From Pseudomonas sp. GM18 (GTDB taxonomy: Bacteria; Pseudomonadota; Gammaproteobacteria; Pseudomonadales; Pseudomonadaceae): a stretch of 64,000 nt of DNA. The number at the start of each line of letters is the position of its first letter. Within the stretch, counting starts at the first letter, position 1. Below, in pieces: positions 22,731 to 36,768 of the stretch. Under the pieces are notes generated by a model. That model saw only the letters and a list, made by a program, of their open reading frames with translations, did not search any database and had not been told where the DNA came from. The stretch is taken from positions 1-64,000 of the forward strand of contig NZ_AKJT01000022.1 of assembly GCF_000282195.1 (NCBI RefSeq), written 5' to 3'. Both the position numbers and the translations under genes were made by a program.

Positions 22731-22736
22731 TATACT
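22731..22736 (+). promoter_or_regulatory. Likely -10 element of the mnmG promoter
   Basis: TATACT, a near-consensus -10, 70 bases before the mnmG start. The matching -35 (TTCTTT at 22708-22713, 17-base spacer) is poor. Confidence 0.45.
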
Positions 22737-22805
22737 TGCCGACCAGGTCCAAGAACCTGAGCTCAAACTATTCCGGATTACCTGACTAAAGCAGGCACGA
22801 GGTGC

Positions 22806-24707
22806 GTGGTGGATTTCCCTTCCCGTTTTGAAGTGATCGTCATCGGCGGCGGTCATGCCGGTACCGAGGCAGCACTTGCATCAGCACGTATGGGGGCAAA
22901 AACCCTGTTGCTGACGCATAACGTGGAAACCCTCGGTGCCATGAGCTGCAACCCCGCCATTGGTGGGATCGGCAAAAGCCATCTGGTCAAGGAAATCGAT
23001 GCCCTGGGTGGCGCGATGGCCATGGCTACCGATAAAGGTGGTATTCAATTTCGCGTATTGAACAGCCGCAAAGGCCCGGCCGTGCGTGCAACTCGCGCCC
23101 AGGCAGATCGGGTGCTGTACAAGGCCGCTGTCCGCGAAGCTTTGGAAAACCAGCCGAACCTGTGGATATTTCAACAGGCCGCGGACGACCTGATCGTCGA
23201 GCAGGAACAAGTGCGCGGCGTTGTCACTCAAATGGGCCTGCGTTTCTTCGCCGACTCCGTGGTGCTGACGACGGGCACCTTCCTCGGTGGACTTATCCAC
23301 ATCGGAATGCAGAATTATTCCGGCGGTCGCGCCGGTGATCCGCCGTCGATTGCCCTGGCCCATCGTCTGCGTGAACTGCCATTGCGGGTCGGTCGCTTGA
23401 AAACCGGTACTCCGCCGCGTATCGACGGTCGGTCTGTGGATTTCTCGGTCATGACCGAGCAGGCCGGTGATACGCCGATCCCGGTGATGTCGTTCATGGG
23501 CTCCAAAGAGCAGCACCCGAAACAGGTCAGCTGCTGGATTACCCACACCAACGCCCGAACCCACGAAATCATTGCCGCCAACCTCGATCGTTCGCCGATG
23601 TATTCCGATGCCGGGTTGATCGAAGGTATCGGCCCACGTTATTGCCCATCGATCGAAGACAAGATCCACCGCTTTGCCGACAAGGAAAGCCACCAGGTCT
23701 TCATCGAACCGGAAGGGTTGACCACTCACGAGCTGTACCCGAACGGGATATCCACATCCTTGCCGTTCGACGTGCAATTGCAGATCGTGCAATCGATCCG
23801 TGGCATGGAAAACGCGCACATCGTGCGTCCGGGCTACGCCATCGAGTACGACTATTTCGACCCGCGTGACCTGAAGTACAGCCTGGAAACCAAAGTCATC
23901 GCCGGTCTGTTCTTCGCTGGGCAAATCAACGGCACCACCGGTTACGAAGAAGCCGGCGCCCAGGGTTTGCTGGCTGGAGCCAACGCCGCACTGCGAGCCC
24001 AGGGCAAAGATGCTTGGTGCCCGCGTCGCGACGAAGCGTACATCGGCGTTTTGGTTGACGACCTGATTACCCTTGGTACCCAGGAACCGTATCGGATGTT
24101 CACATCCCGCGCCGAATACCGCTTGATTCTGCGTGAAGACAATGCCGACCTGCGTCTGACCGAAAAAGGTCGCGAACTGGGTCTGGTGGATGACGTGCGT
24201 TGGGCGGCTTTCTGCAAAAAACGCGAAAGCATCGATCTGGAAGAACAACGCCTGAAAAGTACCTGGGTTCGCCCGGGCACCGAGCAGGGCGATGCGATTG
24301 CCGAGAAGTTCGGCACGCCGCTGACCCACGAATACAATTTGCTCAACCTGCTGAGCCGTCCGGAAATCGACTACGCTGGTCTGATCGCCGTGACTGGCGG
24401 GGGCGCAGAAGATCCACAGGTCGCCGAACAGGTCGAAATCAAGACCAAATACGCCGGTTACATCGACCGTCAACAGGATGAAATCGCACGCCTGCGGGCC
24501 AGCGAAGACACCAAACTGCCTGTGGATATCGATTACACGAACATCTCCGGTCTTTCCAAAGAGATCCAGAGCAAGCTTGGTGCGACCCGTCCGGAGACTT
24601 TGGGCCAGGCGTCGCGGATTCCGGGCGTGACCCCAGCGGCGATTTCGCTGTTGATGATTCATTTGAAAAAACGCGGCGCGGGCCGTCAGTTGGAGCAAAG
24701 CGCTTGA
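22806..24707 (+). CDS. mnmG: tRNA uridine-5-carboxymethylaminomethyl modification enzyme MnmG
   Basis: A 633-residue FAD-dependent partner of MnmE (formerly GidA). The FAD-binding motif is [21 protein letters not shown]. The family stretches [23 protein letters not shown] and [12 protein letters not shown] are present, as is the catalytic Cys region [10 protein letters not shown]. The GTG start at 22806 gives MVDFPSRF, the pseudomonad N-terminus; the next codon is also GTG. The stop overlaps the rsmG TTG start. A DnaA box lies inside the gene (23293-23301). Confidence 0.96.
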   Translation: MVDFPSRFEVIVIGGGHAGTEAALASARMGAKTLLLTHNVETLGAMSCNPAIGGIGKSHLVKEIDALGGAMAMATDKGGIQFRVLNSRKGPAVRATRAQADRVLYKAAVREALENQPNLWIFQQAADDLIVEQEQVRGVVTQMGLRFFADSVVLTTGTFLGGLIHIGMQNYSGGRAGDPPSIALAHRLRELPLRVGRLKTGTPPRIDGRSVDFSVMTEQAGDTPIPVMSFMGSKEQHPKQVSCWITHTNARTHEIIAANLDRSPMYSDAGLIEGIGPRYCPSIEDKIHRFADKESHQVFIEPEGLTTHELYPNGISTSLPFDVQLQIVQSIRGMENAHIVRPGYAIEYDYFDPRDLKYSLETKVIAGLFFAGQINGTTGYEEAGAQGLLAGANAALRAQGKDAWCPRRDEAYIGVLVDDLITLGTQEPYRMFTSRAEYRLILREDNADLRLTEKGRELGLVDDVRWAAFCKKRESIDLEEQRLKSTWVRPGTEQGDAIAEKFGTPLTHEYNLLNLLSRPEIDYAGLIAVTGGGAEDPQVAEQVEIKTKYAGYIDRQQDEIARLRASEDTKLPVDIDYTNISGLSKEIQSKLGATRPETLGQASRIPGVTPAAISLLMIHLKKRGAGRQLEQSA

Positions 24708-25348
24708 GTTCGTTGGTTACCTCGCAACATGCAGAAGAGTTATCCACAGGTGCTCGCCAGCTCGGTGTCACACTGACGGAAGCCCAGCACGCTCAGCTGC
24801 TGGGTTATCTGGCCTTGTTGATCAAATGGAACAAGGCTTACAACCTGACAGCCGTGCGCGATCCGGACGAAATGGTCTCCCGTCACCTGCTCGATAGCTT
24901 GAGCGTGATGTCGTTCGTCGAAAACGGTCGCTGGCTGGACGTTGGCAGCGGCGGCGGCATGCCGGGTATTCCGTTGGCGATCCTCTTTCCAGAGTCCCAG
25001 GTGACCTGTCTGGACAGCAACGGCAAGAAAACCCGCTTCCTGACCCAGGTCAAACTCGAACTCAAACTGGATAACCTGCAAGTTATCCACAGTCGCGTCG
25101 AAGCCTTCCAGCCTGAACTGCCATTCAACGGGATCATTTCCCGGGCGTTCAGCAGCATGGAGAACTTCAGCAACTGGACTCGCCATTTGGGCGACGCCGA
25201 TACACGCTGGCTGGCAATGAAGGGCGTTCATCCCGCCGATGAGCTGGTAGCATTGCCGGCAGACTTCCACCTCGATAGCGAACACGCCCTGGCCGTACCC
25301 GGTTGCCAAGGCCAACGCCATCTGCTGATACTGCGCCGCACGGCATGA
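24704..25348 (+). CDS. rsmG: 16S rRNA (guanine-527-N7)-methyltransferase
   Basis: A 214-residue SAM-dependent methyltransferase (formerly GidB) acting on G527 of 16S rRNA. SAM-binding motif I is [17 protein letters not shown], with acidic motif II at [14 protein letters not shown] and motif [11 protein letters not shown]. The TTG start at 24704 overlaps the mnmG stop (TTGA). Two consensus DnaA boxes lie inside the gene (24740-24748 and 25083-25091). Confidence 0.96.
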   Translation: MSSLVTSQHAEELSTGARQLGVTLTEAQHAQLLGYLALLIKWNKAYNLTAVRDPDEMVSRHLLDSLSVMSFVENGRWLDVGSGGGMPGIPLAILFPESQVTCLDSNGKKTRFLTQVKLELKLDNLQVIHSRVEAFQPELPFNGIISRAFSSMENFSNWTRHLGDADTRWLAMKGVHPADELVALPADFHLDSEHALAVPGCQGQRHLLILRRTA

Positions 25349-25366
25349 TTGGGAACACAAGCAAGA

Positions 25367-26164
25367 ATGGCTAAGGTATTCGCGATAGCGAACCAAAAGG
25401 GTGGTGTGGGCAAGACCACCACCTGCATCAACCTCGCAGCTTCCCTGGTCGCTACCAAGCGTCGGGTGCTGTTGATCGATCTTGATCCACAGGGCAACGC
25501 CACCATGGGTAGCGGTGTGGATAAACACGGCCTGGAAAACTCGGTCTACGATCTGTTGATCGGTGAATGTGATCTGGCCCAGGCCATGCACTATTCCGAA
25601 CACGGTGGTTACCAGTTGTTGCCGGCAAACCGCGATCTGACCGCGGCCGAAGTCGTTCTGCTGGAAATGCAGATGAAGGAAAGCCGCCTGCGCAGCGCGT
25701 TGGCGCCGATCCGTGAAAACTACGATTACATTTTGATCGACTGCCCGCCATCGCTGTCGATGCTCACGCTTAACGCGTTGGTTGCCGCCGACGGGGTCAT
25801 TATCCCCATGCAGTGCGAGTACTTCGCGCTCGAAGGGTTGAGCGACCTTGTGGATAACATCAAGCGCATTGCCGAACTGCTGAACCCGAACCTGAAAGTC
25901 GAAGGCCTGTTGCGGACCATGTACGACCCGCGCCTGAGCCTGATGAACGACGTTTCGGCGCAGCTCAAGGAACACTTTGGCGATCAGCTCTACGACACGG
26001 TGATTCCGCGCAACATCCGTCTGGCCGAAGCGCCAAGCTATGGCATGCCGGCGCTGGCGTACGACAAATCATCGCGCGGCGCGATTGCCTATCTGGCATT
26101 GGCCGGCGAGATGGTTCGCCGTCAGCGCAAAAATTCACGCACCGCCGCTGCCCAGGCAACTTAA
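25367..26164 (+). CDS. parA: Chromosome-partitioning ATPase ParA (Soj)
   Basis: A 265-residue Walker-type ATPase that moves ParB-parS complexes and segregates the origin. The deviant Walker A is KGGVGKTTTCINLAA, with IDLDPQGNA, and Walker B is YDYILIDCPPSL. The start at 25367 (MAKVFAIANQ) is chosen over the upstream in-frame ATG 25349. Two DnaA boxes lie inside the gene (25516-25524 and 25849-25857). It is 9 bases from parB. Confidence 0.97.
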   Translation: MAKVFAIANQKGGVGKTTTCINLAASLVATKRRVLLIDLDPQGNATMGSGVDKHGLENSVYDLLIGECDLAQAMHYSEHGGYQLLPANRDLTAAEVVLLEMQMKESRLRSALAPIRENYDYILIDCPPSLSMLTLNALVAADGVIIPMQCEYFALEGLSDLVDNIKRIAELLNPNLKVEGLLRTMYDPRLSLMNDVSAQLKEHFGDQLYDTVIPRNIRLAEAPSYGMPALAYDKSSRGAIAYLALAGEMVRRQRKNSRTAAAQAT

Positions 26165-26173
26165 GGAATCCCC

Positions 26174-27046
26174 ATGGCCGTCAAGAAACGAGGTCTCGGA
26201 CGTGGACTGGATGCACTGCTGAGTGGTCCGACTGTCAGCTCGCTGGAAGAACAAGCGGTGCAAGCCGACCAGCGTGAGCTGCAGCACCTGCCCCTGGACC
26301 TGATCCAGCGTGGCAAGTACCAGCCGCGTCGGGACATGGATCCTCAGGCGCTGGAAGAGCTGGCGCAGTCGATCAAGGCTCAGGGCGTGATGCAGCCAAT
26401 CGTGGTTCGCCCGATTGGCAGCGGCCGCTTCGAAATCATCGCCGGCGAACGCCGCTGGCGCGCCAGCCAGCAGGCTGGCCAGGAAACCATCCCGGCGATG
26501 GTTCGCGATGTGCCGGATGAAACCGCCATCGCCATGGCGCTGATCGAGAACATCCAGCGCGAAGACCTCAATCCGATCGAAGAAGCGGTGGCCTTGCAGC
26601 GTTTGCAACAGGAATTCCAGTTGACTCAGCAACAAGTGGCCGAGGCTGTGGGTAAGTCCCGCGTCACCGTGGCCAACCTGTTGCGCCTGATTTCGTTGCC
26701 GGAAGTCATCAAGACCATGCTGTCTCACGGCGACCTGGAAATGGGTCATGCCCGTGCCTTGCTGGGTTTACCGGAAAACCAACAGGTCGAAGGGGCGCGA
26801 CATGTTGTCGCACGGGGGCTGACTGTGCGCCAGACTGAAGCACTGGTTCGCCAGTGGTTGAGTGGCAAACCGGAGCCTGTGGAACCGGCAAAACCGGACC
26901 CGGATATCGCCCGACTCGAGCAGCGCCTGGCCGAGCGCCTAGGCTCTGCGGTGCAGATCCGCCACGGAAAGAAGGGTAAGGGGCAGTTGGTGATCGGCTA
27001 CAACTCTCTTGATGAACTTCAAGGTGTGCTCGCACACATCCGCTGA
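26174..27046 (+). CDS. parB: Chromosome-partitioning protein ParB (Spo0J)
   Basis: A 290-residue CTPase that binds parS and spreads. The N-terminal ParA-interacting peptide is KKRGLGRGLDALL. The CTP-binding motifs are IVVRPIGSGRFEIIAGERRWRA and ENIQREDLNPIEEA. The central HTH includes QQQVAEAVGKSRVTVANLLRL, and a C-terminal dimerisation domain follows. Three parS-type sites are present in this window (two in recF, one at 57.7 kb). Confidence 0.97.
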   Translation: MAVKKRGLGRGLDALLSGPTVSSLEEQAVQADQRELQHLPLDLIQRGKYQPRRDMDPQALEELAQSIKAQGVMQPIVVRPIGSGRFEIIAGERRWRASQQAGQETIPAMVRDVPDETAIAMALIENIQREDLNPIEEAVALQRLQQEFQLTQQQVAEAVGKSRVTVANLLRLISLPEVIKTMLSHGDLEMGHARALLGLPENQQVEGARHVVARGLTVRQTEALVRQWLSGKPEPVEPAKPDPDIARLEQRLAERLGSAVQIRHGKKGKGQLVIGYNSLDELQGVLAHIR

Positions 27047-27091
27047 AACAATTCCTCTTGTAGCGTGAAGTCGGAAATCACTACCTGACAG

Positions 27092-27120
27092 TTGAATAGG
27101 GGCAGAACCGCCCCTATACT
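27092..27120 (+). promoter_or_regulatory. Sigma-70 promoter of the atp operon
   Basis: TTGAAT (27092-27097), a 17-base spacer, and TATACT (27115-27120), 75 bases before atpI. The spacer contains the short inverted repeat GGGGC...GCCCC. Confidence 0.8.
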
Positions 27121-27194
27121 CTGCGCGCATTTTGTCGGCACAAATTATGCCAAGTTATTGAATTTCGGCAGCCGACCATTGGGGAGCAAAAGTG

Positions 27195-28488
<1,294 letters not shown>

Positions 28489-28490
28489 GA

Positions 28491-28533
28491 CCAGTCTCGA
28501 CTGGTCTGATGTCCCACCCGGTCAAACGGGTGG
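28491..28533 (+). promoter_or_regulatory. Two hairpins between atpB and atpE
   Basis: GACCAGTC-TC-GACTGGTC (28491-28508) and CCCACCCG-GTCAAA-CGGGTGGG (28512-28533). They have no T-tract, so mRNA processing or stability elements fit better than terminators. They probably help set the high c-subunit output, together with the strong GGGAGGA site ahead of atpE. Confidence 0.55.
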
Positions 28534-28606
28534 GTGCCCTGAACGGGCTATGAAACGATTTGTTTTACCGCTTTAAAATCTAAAAAACCTAAACCATACG
28601 ACGTAA

Positions 28607-28879
<273 letters not shown>

Positions 28880-28937
28880 TTACTCGGATCTTCCGGGTAA
28901 TTTGGTGTGATGGACAACGTAACTGCGAGGTGTTGGC

Positions 28938-29408
28938 GTGAACATTAATGCGACCCTGATTGGCCAGTCCGTTGCGTTCCTGATTTTTGTACTGTTCTGC
29001 ATGAAGTTCGTATGGCCTCCGGTCATTGCGGCTCTGCACGAACGTCAAAAGAAGATCGCTGATGGTCTGGACGCTGCCAGCCGAGCAGCTCGCGACCTGG
29101 AGTTGGCCCAAGAGAAAGCGGGTCAGCAACTGCGCGAAGCGAAAGCTCAGGCAGCTGAAATCATCGAGCAAGCCAAGAAACGCGGTAATCAGATTGTCGA
29201 AGAGGCTGTTGAAAAAGCCCGTGTCGACGCTGACCGTGTGAAGGTTCAGGCTCAGGCCGAGATCGAACAGGAACTGAACAGTGTCAAAGACGCGCTGCGT
29301 GCCCAAGTGGGCTTGCTGGCAGTCGGCGGCGCCGAGAAGATCCTGGGTGCAACAATCGATCAAAACGCGCACGCAGAGCTGGTTAACCAACTGGCTGCTG
29401 AAATCTAA
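28938..29408 (+). CDS. atpF: ATP synthase F0 subunit b
   Basis: A 156-residue peripheral stalk. It has one N-terminal TM helix (about 5-27, [22 protein letters not shown]) and then a long charged coiled coil (about 30-150) rich in Ala, Gln, Glu and Lys. The length and position between atpE and atpH are standard. Confidence 0.97.
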   Translation: MNINATLIGQSVAFLIFVLFCMKFVWPPVIAALHERQKKIADGLDAASRAARDLELAQEKAGQQLREAKAQAAEIIEQAKKRGNQIVEEAVEKARVDADRVKVQAQAEIEQELNSVKDALRAQVGLLAVGGAEKILGATIDQNAHAELVNQLAAEI

Positions 29409-29420
29409 GCGAGGGCGATC

Positions 29421-29957
29421 ATGGCAGAACTGACCACGTTGGCCCGACCTTACGCTAAGGCGGCCTTCGAGCACGCTCAGGCCCACCAGCAACTGGCCAA
29501 TTGGTCAGCCATGCTCGGCCTGGCTGCTGCGGTGTCGGAAGACGACACCATGCAGCGCGTGCTCAAGGCCCCGCGACTGACGAGCGCAGAAAAGGCCGCC
29601 ACGTTTATTGACGTGTGCGGCGACAAGTTTGATGCCAAGGCACAGAACTTCATTAACGTCGTTGCCGAAAACGACCGTCTCCCGCTGTTGCCGGAGATCG
29701 CCGCTCTGTTCGACCTGTACAAGGCCGAACAGGAGAAGTCGGTAGACGTTGAAGTCACCAGTGCTTTCGCATTGAACCAAGAACAGCAAGACAAACTCGC
29801 CAAGGTTCTCAGTGCACGACTCAACCGGGAAGTGCGCCTGCAAGTTGCGGAGGACGCTGCCCTTATTGGTGGTGTCGTCATCCGCGCCGGCGACCTGGTT
29901 ATCGATGGCTCGATTCGCGGCAAAATCGCGAAACTTGCCGAAGCATTGAAATCTTGA
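29421..29957 (+). CDS. atpH: ATP synthase F1 subunit delta
   Basis: A 178-residue subunit linking the b stalk to the F1 crown. It begins [16 protein letters not shown]. The C-terminal signature [22 protein letters not shown] is diagnostic. It is 12 bases after atpF and 21 before atpA. Confidence 0.97.
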   Translation: MAELTTLARPYAKAAFEHAQAHQQLANWSAMLGLAAAVSEDDTMQRVLKAPRLTSAEKAATFIDVCGDKFDAKAQNFINVVAENDRLPLLPEIAALFDLYKAEQEKSVDVEVTSAFALNQEQQDKLAKVLSARLNREVRLQVAEDAALIGGVVIRAGDLVIDGSIRGKIAKLAEALKS

Positions 29958-29978
29958 GTTTGAAGGGGCAGCAGAGCA

Positions 29979-31523
29979 ATGCAGCAACTCAATCCTTCCG
30001 AAATAAGTGAAATTATCAAGGGCCGCATCGACAAGCTCGATGTGACCTCCCAAGCCCGTAACGAAGGCACTGTCGTCAGCGTATCTGACGGTATCGTGCG
30101 GATTCACGGTCTGGCCGACGTAATGTACGGCGAGATGATCGAGTTTCCGGGCGGCGTCTTCGGCATGGCCCTCAACCTGGAGCAAGACTCCGTAGGTGCC
30201 GTTGTATTGGGCGCATACCAGTCTTTGGCTGAAGGCATGAGCGCCAAGTGCACTGGCCGCATCCTCGAAGTTCCGGTTGGTAAGGAACTGCTGGGTCGCG
30301 TAGTCGACGCACTGGGTAACCCTGTTGACGGCAAAGGTCCACTGGGCAACACCGAGACCGACGCGGTCGAGAAAGTTGCTCCAGGCGTGATCTGGCGTAA
30401 GTCGGTAGACCAGCCTGTACAGACTGGCTACAAGGCTGTCGATGCCATGATCCCTGTCGGCCGTGGCCAGCGTGAGCTGATCATCGGTGACCGTCAGATC
30501 GGTAAAACCGCTCTGGCGATCGACGCGATCATCAACCAGAAAGACAGCGGCATTTTCTGCGTCTACGTAGCAATCGGTCAGAAGCAATCGACCATCGCCA
30601 ACGTGGTTCGCAAGCTGGAAGAAAACGGCGCCCTGGCCAACACGATCATCGTGGCTGCCAGTGCTTCGGAATCTCCTGCGCTGCAATTCCTGGCACCGTA
30701 CTCCGGTTGCACCATGGGTGAATTCTTCCGCGACCGCGGTGAAGACGCGCTGATCGTTTATGACGATCTGTCCAAGCAAGCAGTGGCTTACCGCCAGATT
30801 TCCCTGCTGCTGCGCCGTCCACCAGGCCGTGAAGCTTACCCAGGCGACGTGTTCTATCTCCACTCCCGTCTGCTGGAGCGCGCATCCCGCGTTTCGGAAG
30901 AGTACGTAGAGAAGTTCACCAACGGCGCAGTGACCGGCAAAACCGGTTCCCTGACCGCACTGCCGATCATCGAAACCCAGGCTGGCGACGTTTCCGCGTT
31001 CGTTCCGACCAACGTGATTTCCATCACCGACGGTCAGATCTTCCTGGAATCGGCCATGTTCAACTCGGGCATCCGCCCTGCAGTGAACGCCGGTGTTTCG
31101 GTATCCCGTGTGGGTGGTGCCGCTCAGACCAAGATCATCAAGAAGCTGTCCGGTGGTATCCGTACCGCTCTGGCTCAGTACCGTGAACTGGCGGCATTCG
31201 CCCAGTTCGCTTCTGACCTGGACGAAGCGACCCGTAAGCAACTTGAGCATGGTCAGCGCGTTACCGAGCTGATGAAGCAGAAGCAATACGCACCAATGTC
31301 GATCGCTGACATGGCGCTGTCGCTGTATGCCGCTGAGCGTGGGTTCCTGACTGACGTTGAAATCGCCAAGATCGGCAGCTTCGAACAAGCGCTGATTGCT
31401 TTCTTCAACCGCGATCACGCCGACTTGATGGCGAAGATCAACGTGAAAGGTGACTTCAATGACGAAATCGACGCTGGCATGAAAGCCGGTATCGAGAAGT
31501 TCAAGGCCACCCAAACCTGGTAA
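29979..31523 (+). CDS. atpA: ATP synthase F1 subunit alpha
   Basis: The 514-residue non-catalytic nucleotide-binding subunit. The P-loop is [10 protein letters not shown] (about 170), and Walker B is [17 protein letters not shown]. The arginine-finger region is near [10 protein letters not shown]. It is followed by a stem-loop before atpG. Confidence 0.98.
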   Translation: MQQLNPSEISEIIKGRIDKLDVTSQARNEGTVVSVSDGIVRIHGLADVMYGEMIEFPGGVFGMALNLEQDSVGAVVLGAYQSLAEGMSAKCTGRILEVPVGKELLGRVVDALGNPVDGKGPLGNTETDAVEKVAPGVIWRKSVDQPVQTGYKAVDAMIPVGRGQRELIIGDRQIGKTALAIDAIINQKDSGIFCVYVAIGQKQSTIANVVRKLEENGALANTIIVAASASESPALQFLAPYSGCTMGEFFRDRGEDALIVYDDLSKQAVAYRQISLLLRRPPGREAYPGDVFYLHSRLLERASRVSEEYVEKFTNGAVTGKTGSLTALPIIETQAGDVSAFVPTNVISITDGQIFLESAMFNSGIRPAVNAGVSVSRVGGAAQTKIIKKLSGGIRTALAQYRELAAFAQFASDLDEATRKQLEHGQRVTELMKQKQYAPMSIADMALSLYAAERGFLTDVEIAKIGSFEQALIAFFNRDHADLMAKINVKGDFNDEIDAGMKAGIEKFKATQTW

Positions 31524-31528
31524 GCCGC

Positions 31529-31552
31529 AGCGGGAGCCGCAAGGCTCCCGCT
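31529..31552 (+). promoter_or_regulatory. GCAA-tetraloop hairpin between atpA and atpG
   Basis: AGCGGGAGCC-GCAA-GGCTCCCGCT: a perfect 10-bp stem closed by a GNRA tetraloop. There is no T-tract, so an mRNA-stability or processing element is more likely than a terminator. Confidence 0.65.
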
Positions 31553-31573
31553 TGCTAACCTGATAGGTGTTAC

Positions 31574-32434
31574 ATGGCAGGCGCAAAAGAGATTCGCAGT
31601 AAGATTGCGAGCATCAAAAGCACGCAAAAGATTACCAGCGCCATGGAAAAAGTGGCGGTCAGCAAAATGCGCAAGGCACAAATGCGCATGGCTGCTAGCC
31701 GTCCTTATGCGGAGCGCATCCGCCAGGTTATTGGGCATCTGGCCAACGCCAACCCGGAATACCGCCATCCGTTCATGATCGACCGTGAAGTAAAGCGTGT
31801 TGGTTATGTTGTGGTGAGCAGTGACCGTGGTCTGTGCGGCGGCTTGAACACCAACCTGTTCAAGGCCCTGGTCAAGGACATGGCGGTAAACCGCGAAAAC
31901 GGCGTCGAGATTGATCTGTGTGTCGTTGGTAGCAAGGGTGCGGCCTTTTTCCGCAACTTCGGCGGTAACGTCGTTGCAGCTATCAGCCACCTGGGTGAAG
32001 AGCCGTCGATCAATGATCTGATTGGCAGCGTCAAGGTGATGCTGGATGCCTATCTGGACGGCCGTATTGACCGCCTGTCCGTGGTGTCCAACAAGTTCAT
32101 CAACACCATGACGCAACAGCCTACCGTGGAGCAGTTGATTCCACTGGTGGCAACCCCGGATCAAGAACTCAAGCACCACTGGGACTATCTCTACGAACCG
32201 GACGCCAAAGAGCTGCTTGACGGCTTGATGGTCCGTTACGTCGAGTCGCAGGTCTACCAGGCGGTGGTCGAGAACAACGCGGCTGAACAAGCTGCGCGGA
32301 TGATCGCGATGAAGAACGCTACCGACAACGCCGGTGATTTGATCAGCGATTTGCAGCTGGTCTACAACAAGGCGCGTCAGGCTGCGATCACCCAAGAGAT
32401 CTCGGAAATCGTCGGCGGCGCTGCCGCGGTTTAA
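31574..32434 (+). CDS. atpG: ATP synthase F1 subunit gamma
   Basis: A 286-residue central rotor shaft. The N-terminal coiled coil is [20 protein letters not shown], and the C-terminal helix has the conserved [17 protein letters not shown]. Standard length and position. Confidence 0.98.
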   Translation: MAGAKEIRSKIASIKSTQKITSAMEKVAVSKMRKAQMRMAASRPYAERIRQVIGHLANANPEYRHPFMIDREVKRVGYVVVSSDRGLCGGLNTNLFKALVKDMAVNRENGVEIDLCVVGSKGAAFFRNFGGNVVAAISHLGEEPSINDLIGSVKVMLDAYLDGRIDRLSVVSNKFINTMTQQPTVEQLIPLVATPDQELKHHWDYLYEPDAKELLDGLMVRYVESQVYQAVVENNAAEQAARMIAMKNATDNAGDLISDLQLVYNKARQAAITQEISEIVGGAAAV

Positions 32435-33841
<1,407 letters not shown>

Positions 33842-33886
33842 TCCCGGCGCCCGGCAACGGGCGCTAATTTAGGTTGAGGCAATCAG

Positions 33887-34312
33887 ATGGCTATGACAGT
33901 CCATTGCGATATCGTCAGCGCGGAAGGGGAAATCTTCTCCGGCCTGGTCGAGATGGTGGTTGCGCACGGTGCACTGGGTGATCTTGGTATCGCCCTGGGT
34001 CACGCGCCGCTGATCACCAATCTCAAGCCGGGCCCGATCCGCCTGATCAAGCAGGGCGGGGAAGAGGAGGTGTATTACATCTCTGGTGGTTTCCTCGAGG
34101 TTCAGCCGAACATGGTCAAGGTTCTCGCCGACACCGTGCAACGCGCTGCCGACCTGGACGAAGCCGCAGCTTTGGAAGCCGTTAAGGCTGCCGAGAAAGC
34201 CTTGCATGAGCGAGGCGCGGAATTCGATTACGGTTCTGCTGCCGCACGTCTGGCCGAGGCTGCAGCTCAGCTGCGCACCGTCCAGCAGATCCGCAAGAAG
34301 TTCGGCCACTAA
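33887..34312 (+). CDS. atpC: ATP synthase F1 subunit epsilon
   Basis: The 141-residue last subunit of the operon, coupling rotor and regulating ATPase activity. The N-terminal beta-barrel has [14 protein letters not shown] and [14 protein letters not shown]. The C-terminal helical hairpin is Ala/Glu-rich (about 90-140). Confidence 0.97.
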   Translation: MAMTVHCDIVSAEGEIFSGLVEMVVAHGALGDLGIALGHAPLITNLKPGPIRLIKQGGEEEVYYISGGFLEVQPNMVKVLADTVQRAADLDEAAALEAVKAAEKALHERGAEFDYGSAAARLAEAAAQLRTVQQIRKKFGH

Positions 34313-34341
34313 TCGGCCATCGACTTGTTGTGCGATTGATT

Positions 34342-34370
34342 AAAAAGGGTAGCCTCGGCTACCCTTTTTT
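34342..34370 (+). terminator. Rho-independent terminator of the atp operon
   Basis: AAAAAGGGTAGCC-TCG-GGCTACCCTTTTTT-type hairpin with a long T run, 29 bases after atpC. Confidence 0.92.
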
Positions 34371-34429
34371 CTTTTCCGATATTCATCACCTGGTCGCAGT
34401 TGCTGACCACCCAGGATTGGTAGCCAGTC

Positions 34430-35797
34430 ATGTCCCTTGAAATCGTTATCCTCGCTGCCGGCCAAGGCACTCGCATGCGTTCGGCCTTGCCGAAAGTCCT
34501 GCATCCGATTGCCGGTAATTCAATGCTTGGCCATGTTATCCACAGCGCCCGGCAACTTGATCCACAGCGCATCCACGTGGTGATCGGCCATGGTGCCGAA
34601 GCGGTGCGCGAGCGTCTGGCCGCCGATGATCTGAATTTCGTCCTGCAGGACCAACAGCTGGGTACCGGTCATGCGGTGGCCCAGGCGGTGCCGTTCATCG
34701 AATCCGACACCGTGCTGATTCTCTACGGCGATGTGCCGTTGATCGAAGTCGACACCCTGCAACGTCTGCTCAAGCACGCTGCACCGCAGCAATTGGGCCT
34801 GCTGACCGTCGAACTGGATGACCCGACCGGCTACGGCCGCATCGTCCGTGATGCCGCCGGCAAAGTGACTGCCATCGTCGAGCAGAAAGATGCCAACGCG
34901 GCTGAGCGTGCGATCACCGAAGGCAATACCGGCATTTTGGCGGTGCCTTCCCGGCGTTTGGGCGATTGGCTGGGCCGCCTCTCCAACAACAATGCCCAGG
35001 GCGAGTACTACCTGACCGACGTGATTGCCATGGCGGTCAGTGATGGTCTGGTGGTGTCCACCGAACAACCCCATGACGCCATGGAAGTGCAGGGCGCCAA
35101 CGATCGCAAACAACTGGCCGAGCTTGAACGTCATTATCAACTGCGCGCCGCTCGCCGTTTGATGGCTCAGGGCGTAACCCTGCGCGACCCGACGCGTTTC
35201 GATGTGCGTGGTGAGGTTACCGTTGGTCGCGATATCCTGATCGACATCAACGTGATCCTCGAGGGCAAAGTGGTCATCGAGGACGACGTGGTGATCGGCC
35301 CGAACTGCGTGATCAAGGACAGCACCCTGCGCAAAGGCGTGGTGATCAAGGCTAACAGCCATATCGAAGGCGCGATTCTCGGCGAAGGCAGCGACGCTGG
35401 CCCGTTCGCTCGTTTGCGTCCCGGCACAGTGCTGGAAGCTCGCGCGCATGTGGGTAACTTCGTTGAACTGAAGAACGCTCACATGGGCGAAGGCGCCAAG
35501 GCCGGTCACTTGACGTACCTGGGCGATGCGCAGATCGGTGCGCGCACCAACATTGGCGCGGGCACCATCACCTGCAACTACGACGGTGCCAACAAGTGGA
35601 AAACCGTGCTGGGTGAAGATGTGTTCATCGGCTCCAACAACTCGTTGGTGGCGCCTGTGGATATCTCGTCGGGTGCGACCACGGCGGCCGGTTCGACCAT
35701 TACCCAGAATGTGGATAACGCTCAGTTGGCCGTGGGCCGGGCTCGGCAGAAGAACATCGACGGCTGGAAGCGGCCGGAGAAGATCAAGAAGAGTTAA
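34430..35797 (+). CDS. glmU: Bifunctional UDP-N-acetylglucosamine pyrophosphorylase / glucosamine-1-P acetyltransferase
   Basis: A 455-residue enzyme making UDP-GlcNAc for peptidoglycan and LPS. The N-terminal uridyltransferase (1-228) has the signature [22 protein letters not shown] and QQLGTGHAV. The C-terminal left-handed beta-helix (hexapeptide repeats, about 250-450) has the acetyltransferase core [18 protein letters not shown] and [11 protein letters not shown]. It supplies the step after GlmS/GlmM. DnaA boxes occur at 34536-34544, 35710-35718 and directly after its stop at 35799-35807. Confidence 0.97.
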   Translation: MSLEIVILAAGQGTRMRSALPKVLHPIAGNSMLGHVIHSARQLDPQRIHVVIGHGAEAVRERLAADDLNFVLQDQQLGTGHAVAQAVPFIESDTVLILYGDVPLIEVDTLQRLLKHAAPQQLGLLTVELDDPTGYGRIVRDAAGKVTAIVEQKDANAAERAITEGNTGILAVPSRRLGDWLGRLSNNNAQGEYYLTDVIAMAVSDGLVVSTEQPHDAMEVQGANDRKQLAELERHYQLRAARRLMAQGVTLRDPTRFDVRGEVTVGRDILIDINVILEGKVVIEDDVVIGPNCVIKDSTLRKGVVIKANSHIEGAILGEGSDAGPFARLRPGTVLEARAHVGNFVELKNAHMGEGAKAGHLTYLGDAQIGARTNIGAGTITCNYDGANKWKTVLGEDVFIGSNNSLVAPVDISSGATTAAGSTITQNVDNAQLAVGRARQKNIDGWKRPEKIKKS

Positions 35798-35811
35798 GTT
35801 ATCCACAGATC

Positions 35812-35891
35812 AAAAGATCGCAGCCTCCGGCAGCTCCTACAGAGTGAACACGAATTCCCTGTAGGAGCTGCCGAAGGCTGCGATTTTTTTT
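35812..35891. repeat. REP-type palindrome / terminator after glmU
   Basis: AAAAGATCGCAGCCTCCGGCAGCTCCTAC (35812-35840) pairs with GTAGGAGCTGCCGAAGGCTGCGATTTTTTTT (35861-35891). This is a widespread Pseudomonas REP-like unit. Its T8 tail makes it a plausible terminator for glmU. Related copies occur at 47400 and 53028. Confidence 0.8.
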
Positions 35892-35990
35892 GAGTTATCC
35901 ACACATCTTTTTTCTGATGCTGGCTTGACGAAGTTTCGCTGATAGGCTTTGATTGCTTACGTTATCTTTCGAATCGAAACTTACCAAGCC

Positions 35991-36767
35991 ATGTCGAAGC
36001 GCAACACGCCCCAACGCCGCCACAATATCCTCGCCTTGCTCAATGAGCAGGGTGAAGTCAGTGTGGACGAACTGGCCAAACGCTTCGAAACCTCGGAAGT
36101 TACGATTCGCAAGGATCTGGCGGCGCTCGAAAGCAACGGTCTGTTGCTGCGTCGTTATGGCGGCGCGGTCACCATGCCCCAGGAACTGGTCGCCGACATC
36201 GGCCAACCGGTTTCGAAATACAAGCAGGCCATTGCCCGCGCCGCCGTCACGCGGATTCGCGAGCATGCGCGCATCATCATCGACAGCGGCAGTACCACCG
36301 CCGCGATGATCCCGGAACTCGGCCAGCAACCGGGCCTGGTGGTGATGACCAACTCCCTGCATGTCGCCAACGCGTTGACTGAACTCGAGCACGAACCGGT
36401 GCTGTTGATGACCGGTGGTACTTGGGATCCGCATTCCGAATCCTTCCAGGGTCAGGTGGCAGAGCAGGTACTACGCTCATATGACTTCGATCAGTTATTT
36501 ATTGGCGCCGATGGCATCGATCTGGTGCGCGGGACCACCACCTTCAATGAATTGCTGGGACTGAGCCGTGTCATGGCCGAGGTCGCCCGCGAAGTGATCG
36601 TGATGGTCGAGGCCGACAAGATCGGCCGCAAGATCCCCAATCTGGAGCTGCCTTGGAGCAGCGTCCATACCCTTATTACCGATGATCGCCTGCCGCTTGA
36701 GGCCCGCGATCAGATTCAGGCCCGCGGCATCAATGTGATTTGCGCCGCTGTCAGTCAGGAGAAATAG
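35991..36767 (+). CDS. glmR: DeoR-family regulator of glmS
   Basis: A 258-residue DeoR/GlpR-type regulator. The N-terminal winged HTH has [39 protein letters not shown]. The C-terminal DeoRC sugar-phosphate sensor domain has [17 protein letters not shown] and [18 protein letters not shown]. The start at 35991 ([11 protein letters not shown]) matches the family; an earlier in-frame start at 35949 adds an unlikely leader. It is 1 base upstream of glmS. P. aeruginosa GlmR at the same position controls amino-sugar supply. Confidence 0.9.
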   Translation: MSKRNTPQRRHNILALLNEQGEVSVDELAKRFETSEVTIRKDLAALESNGLLLRRYGGAVTMPQELVADIGQPVSKYKQAIARAAVTRIREHARIIIDSGSTTAAMIPELGQQPGLVVMTNSLHVANALTELEHEPVLLMTGGTWDPHSESFQGQVAEQVLRSYDFDQLFIGADGIDLVRGTTTFNELLGLSRVMAEVAREVIVMVEADKIGRKIPNLELPWSSVHTLITDDRLPLEARDQIQARGINVICAAVSQEK

Positions 36768-36768
36768 C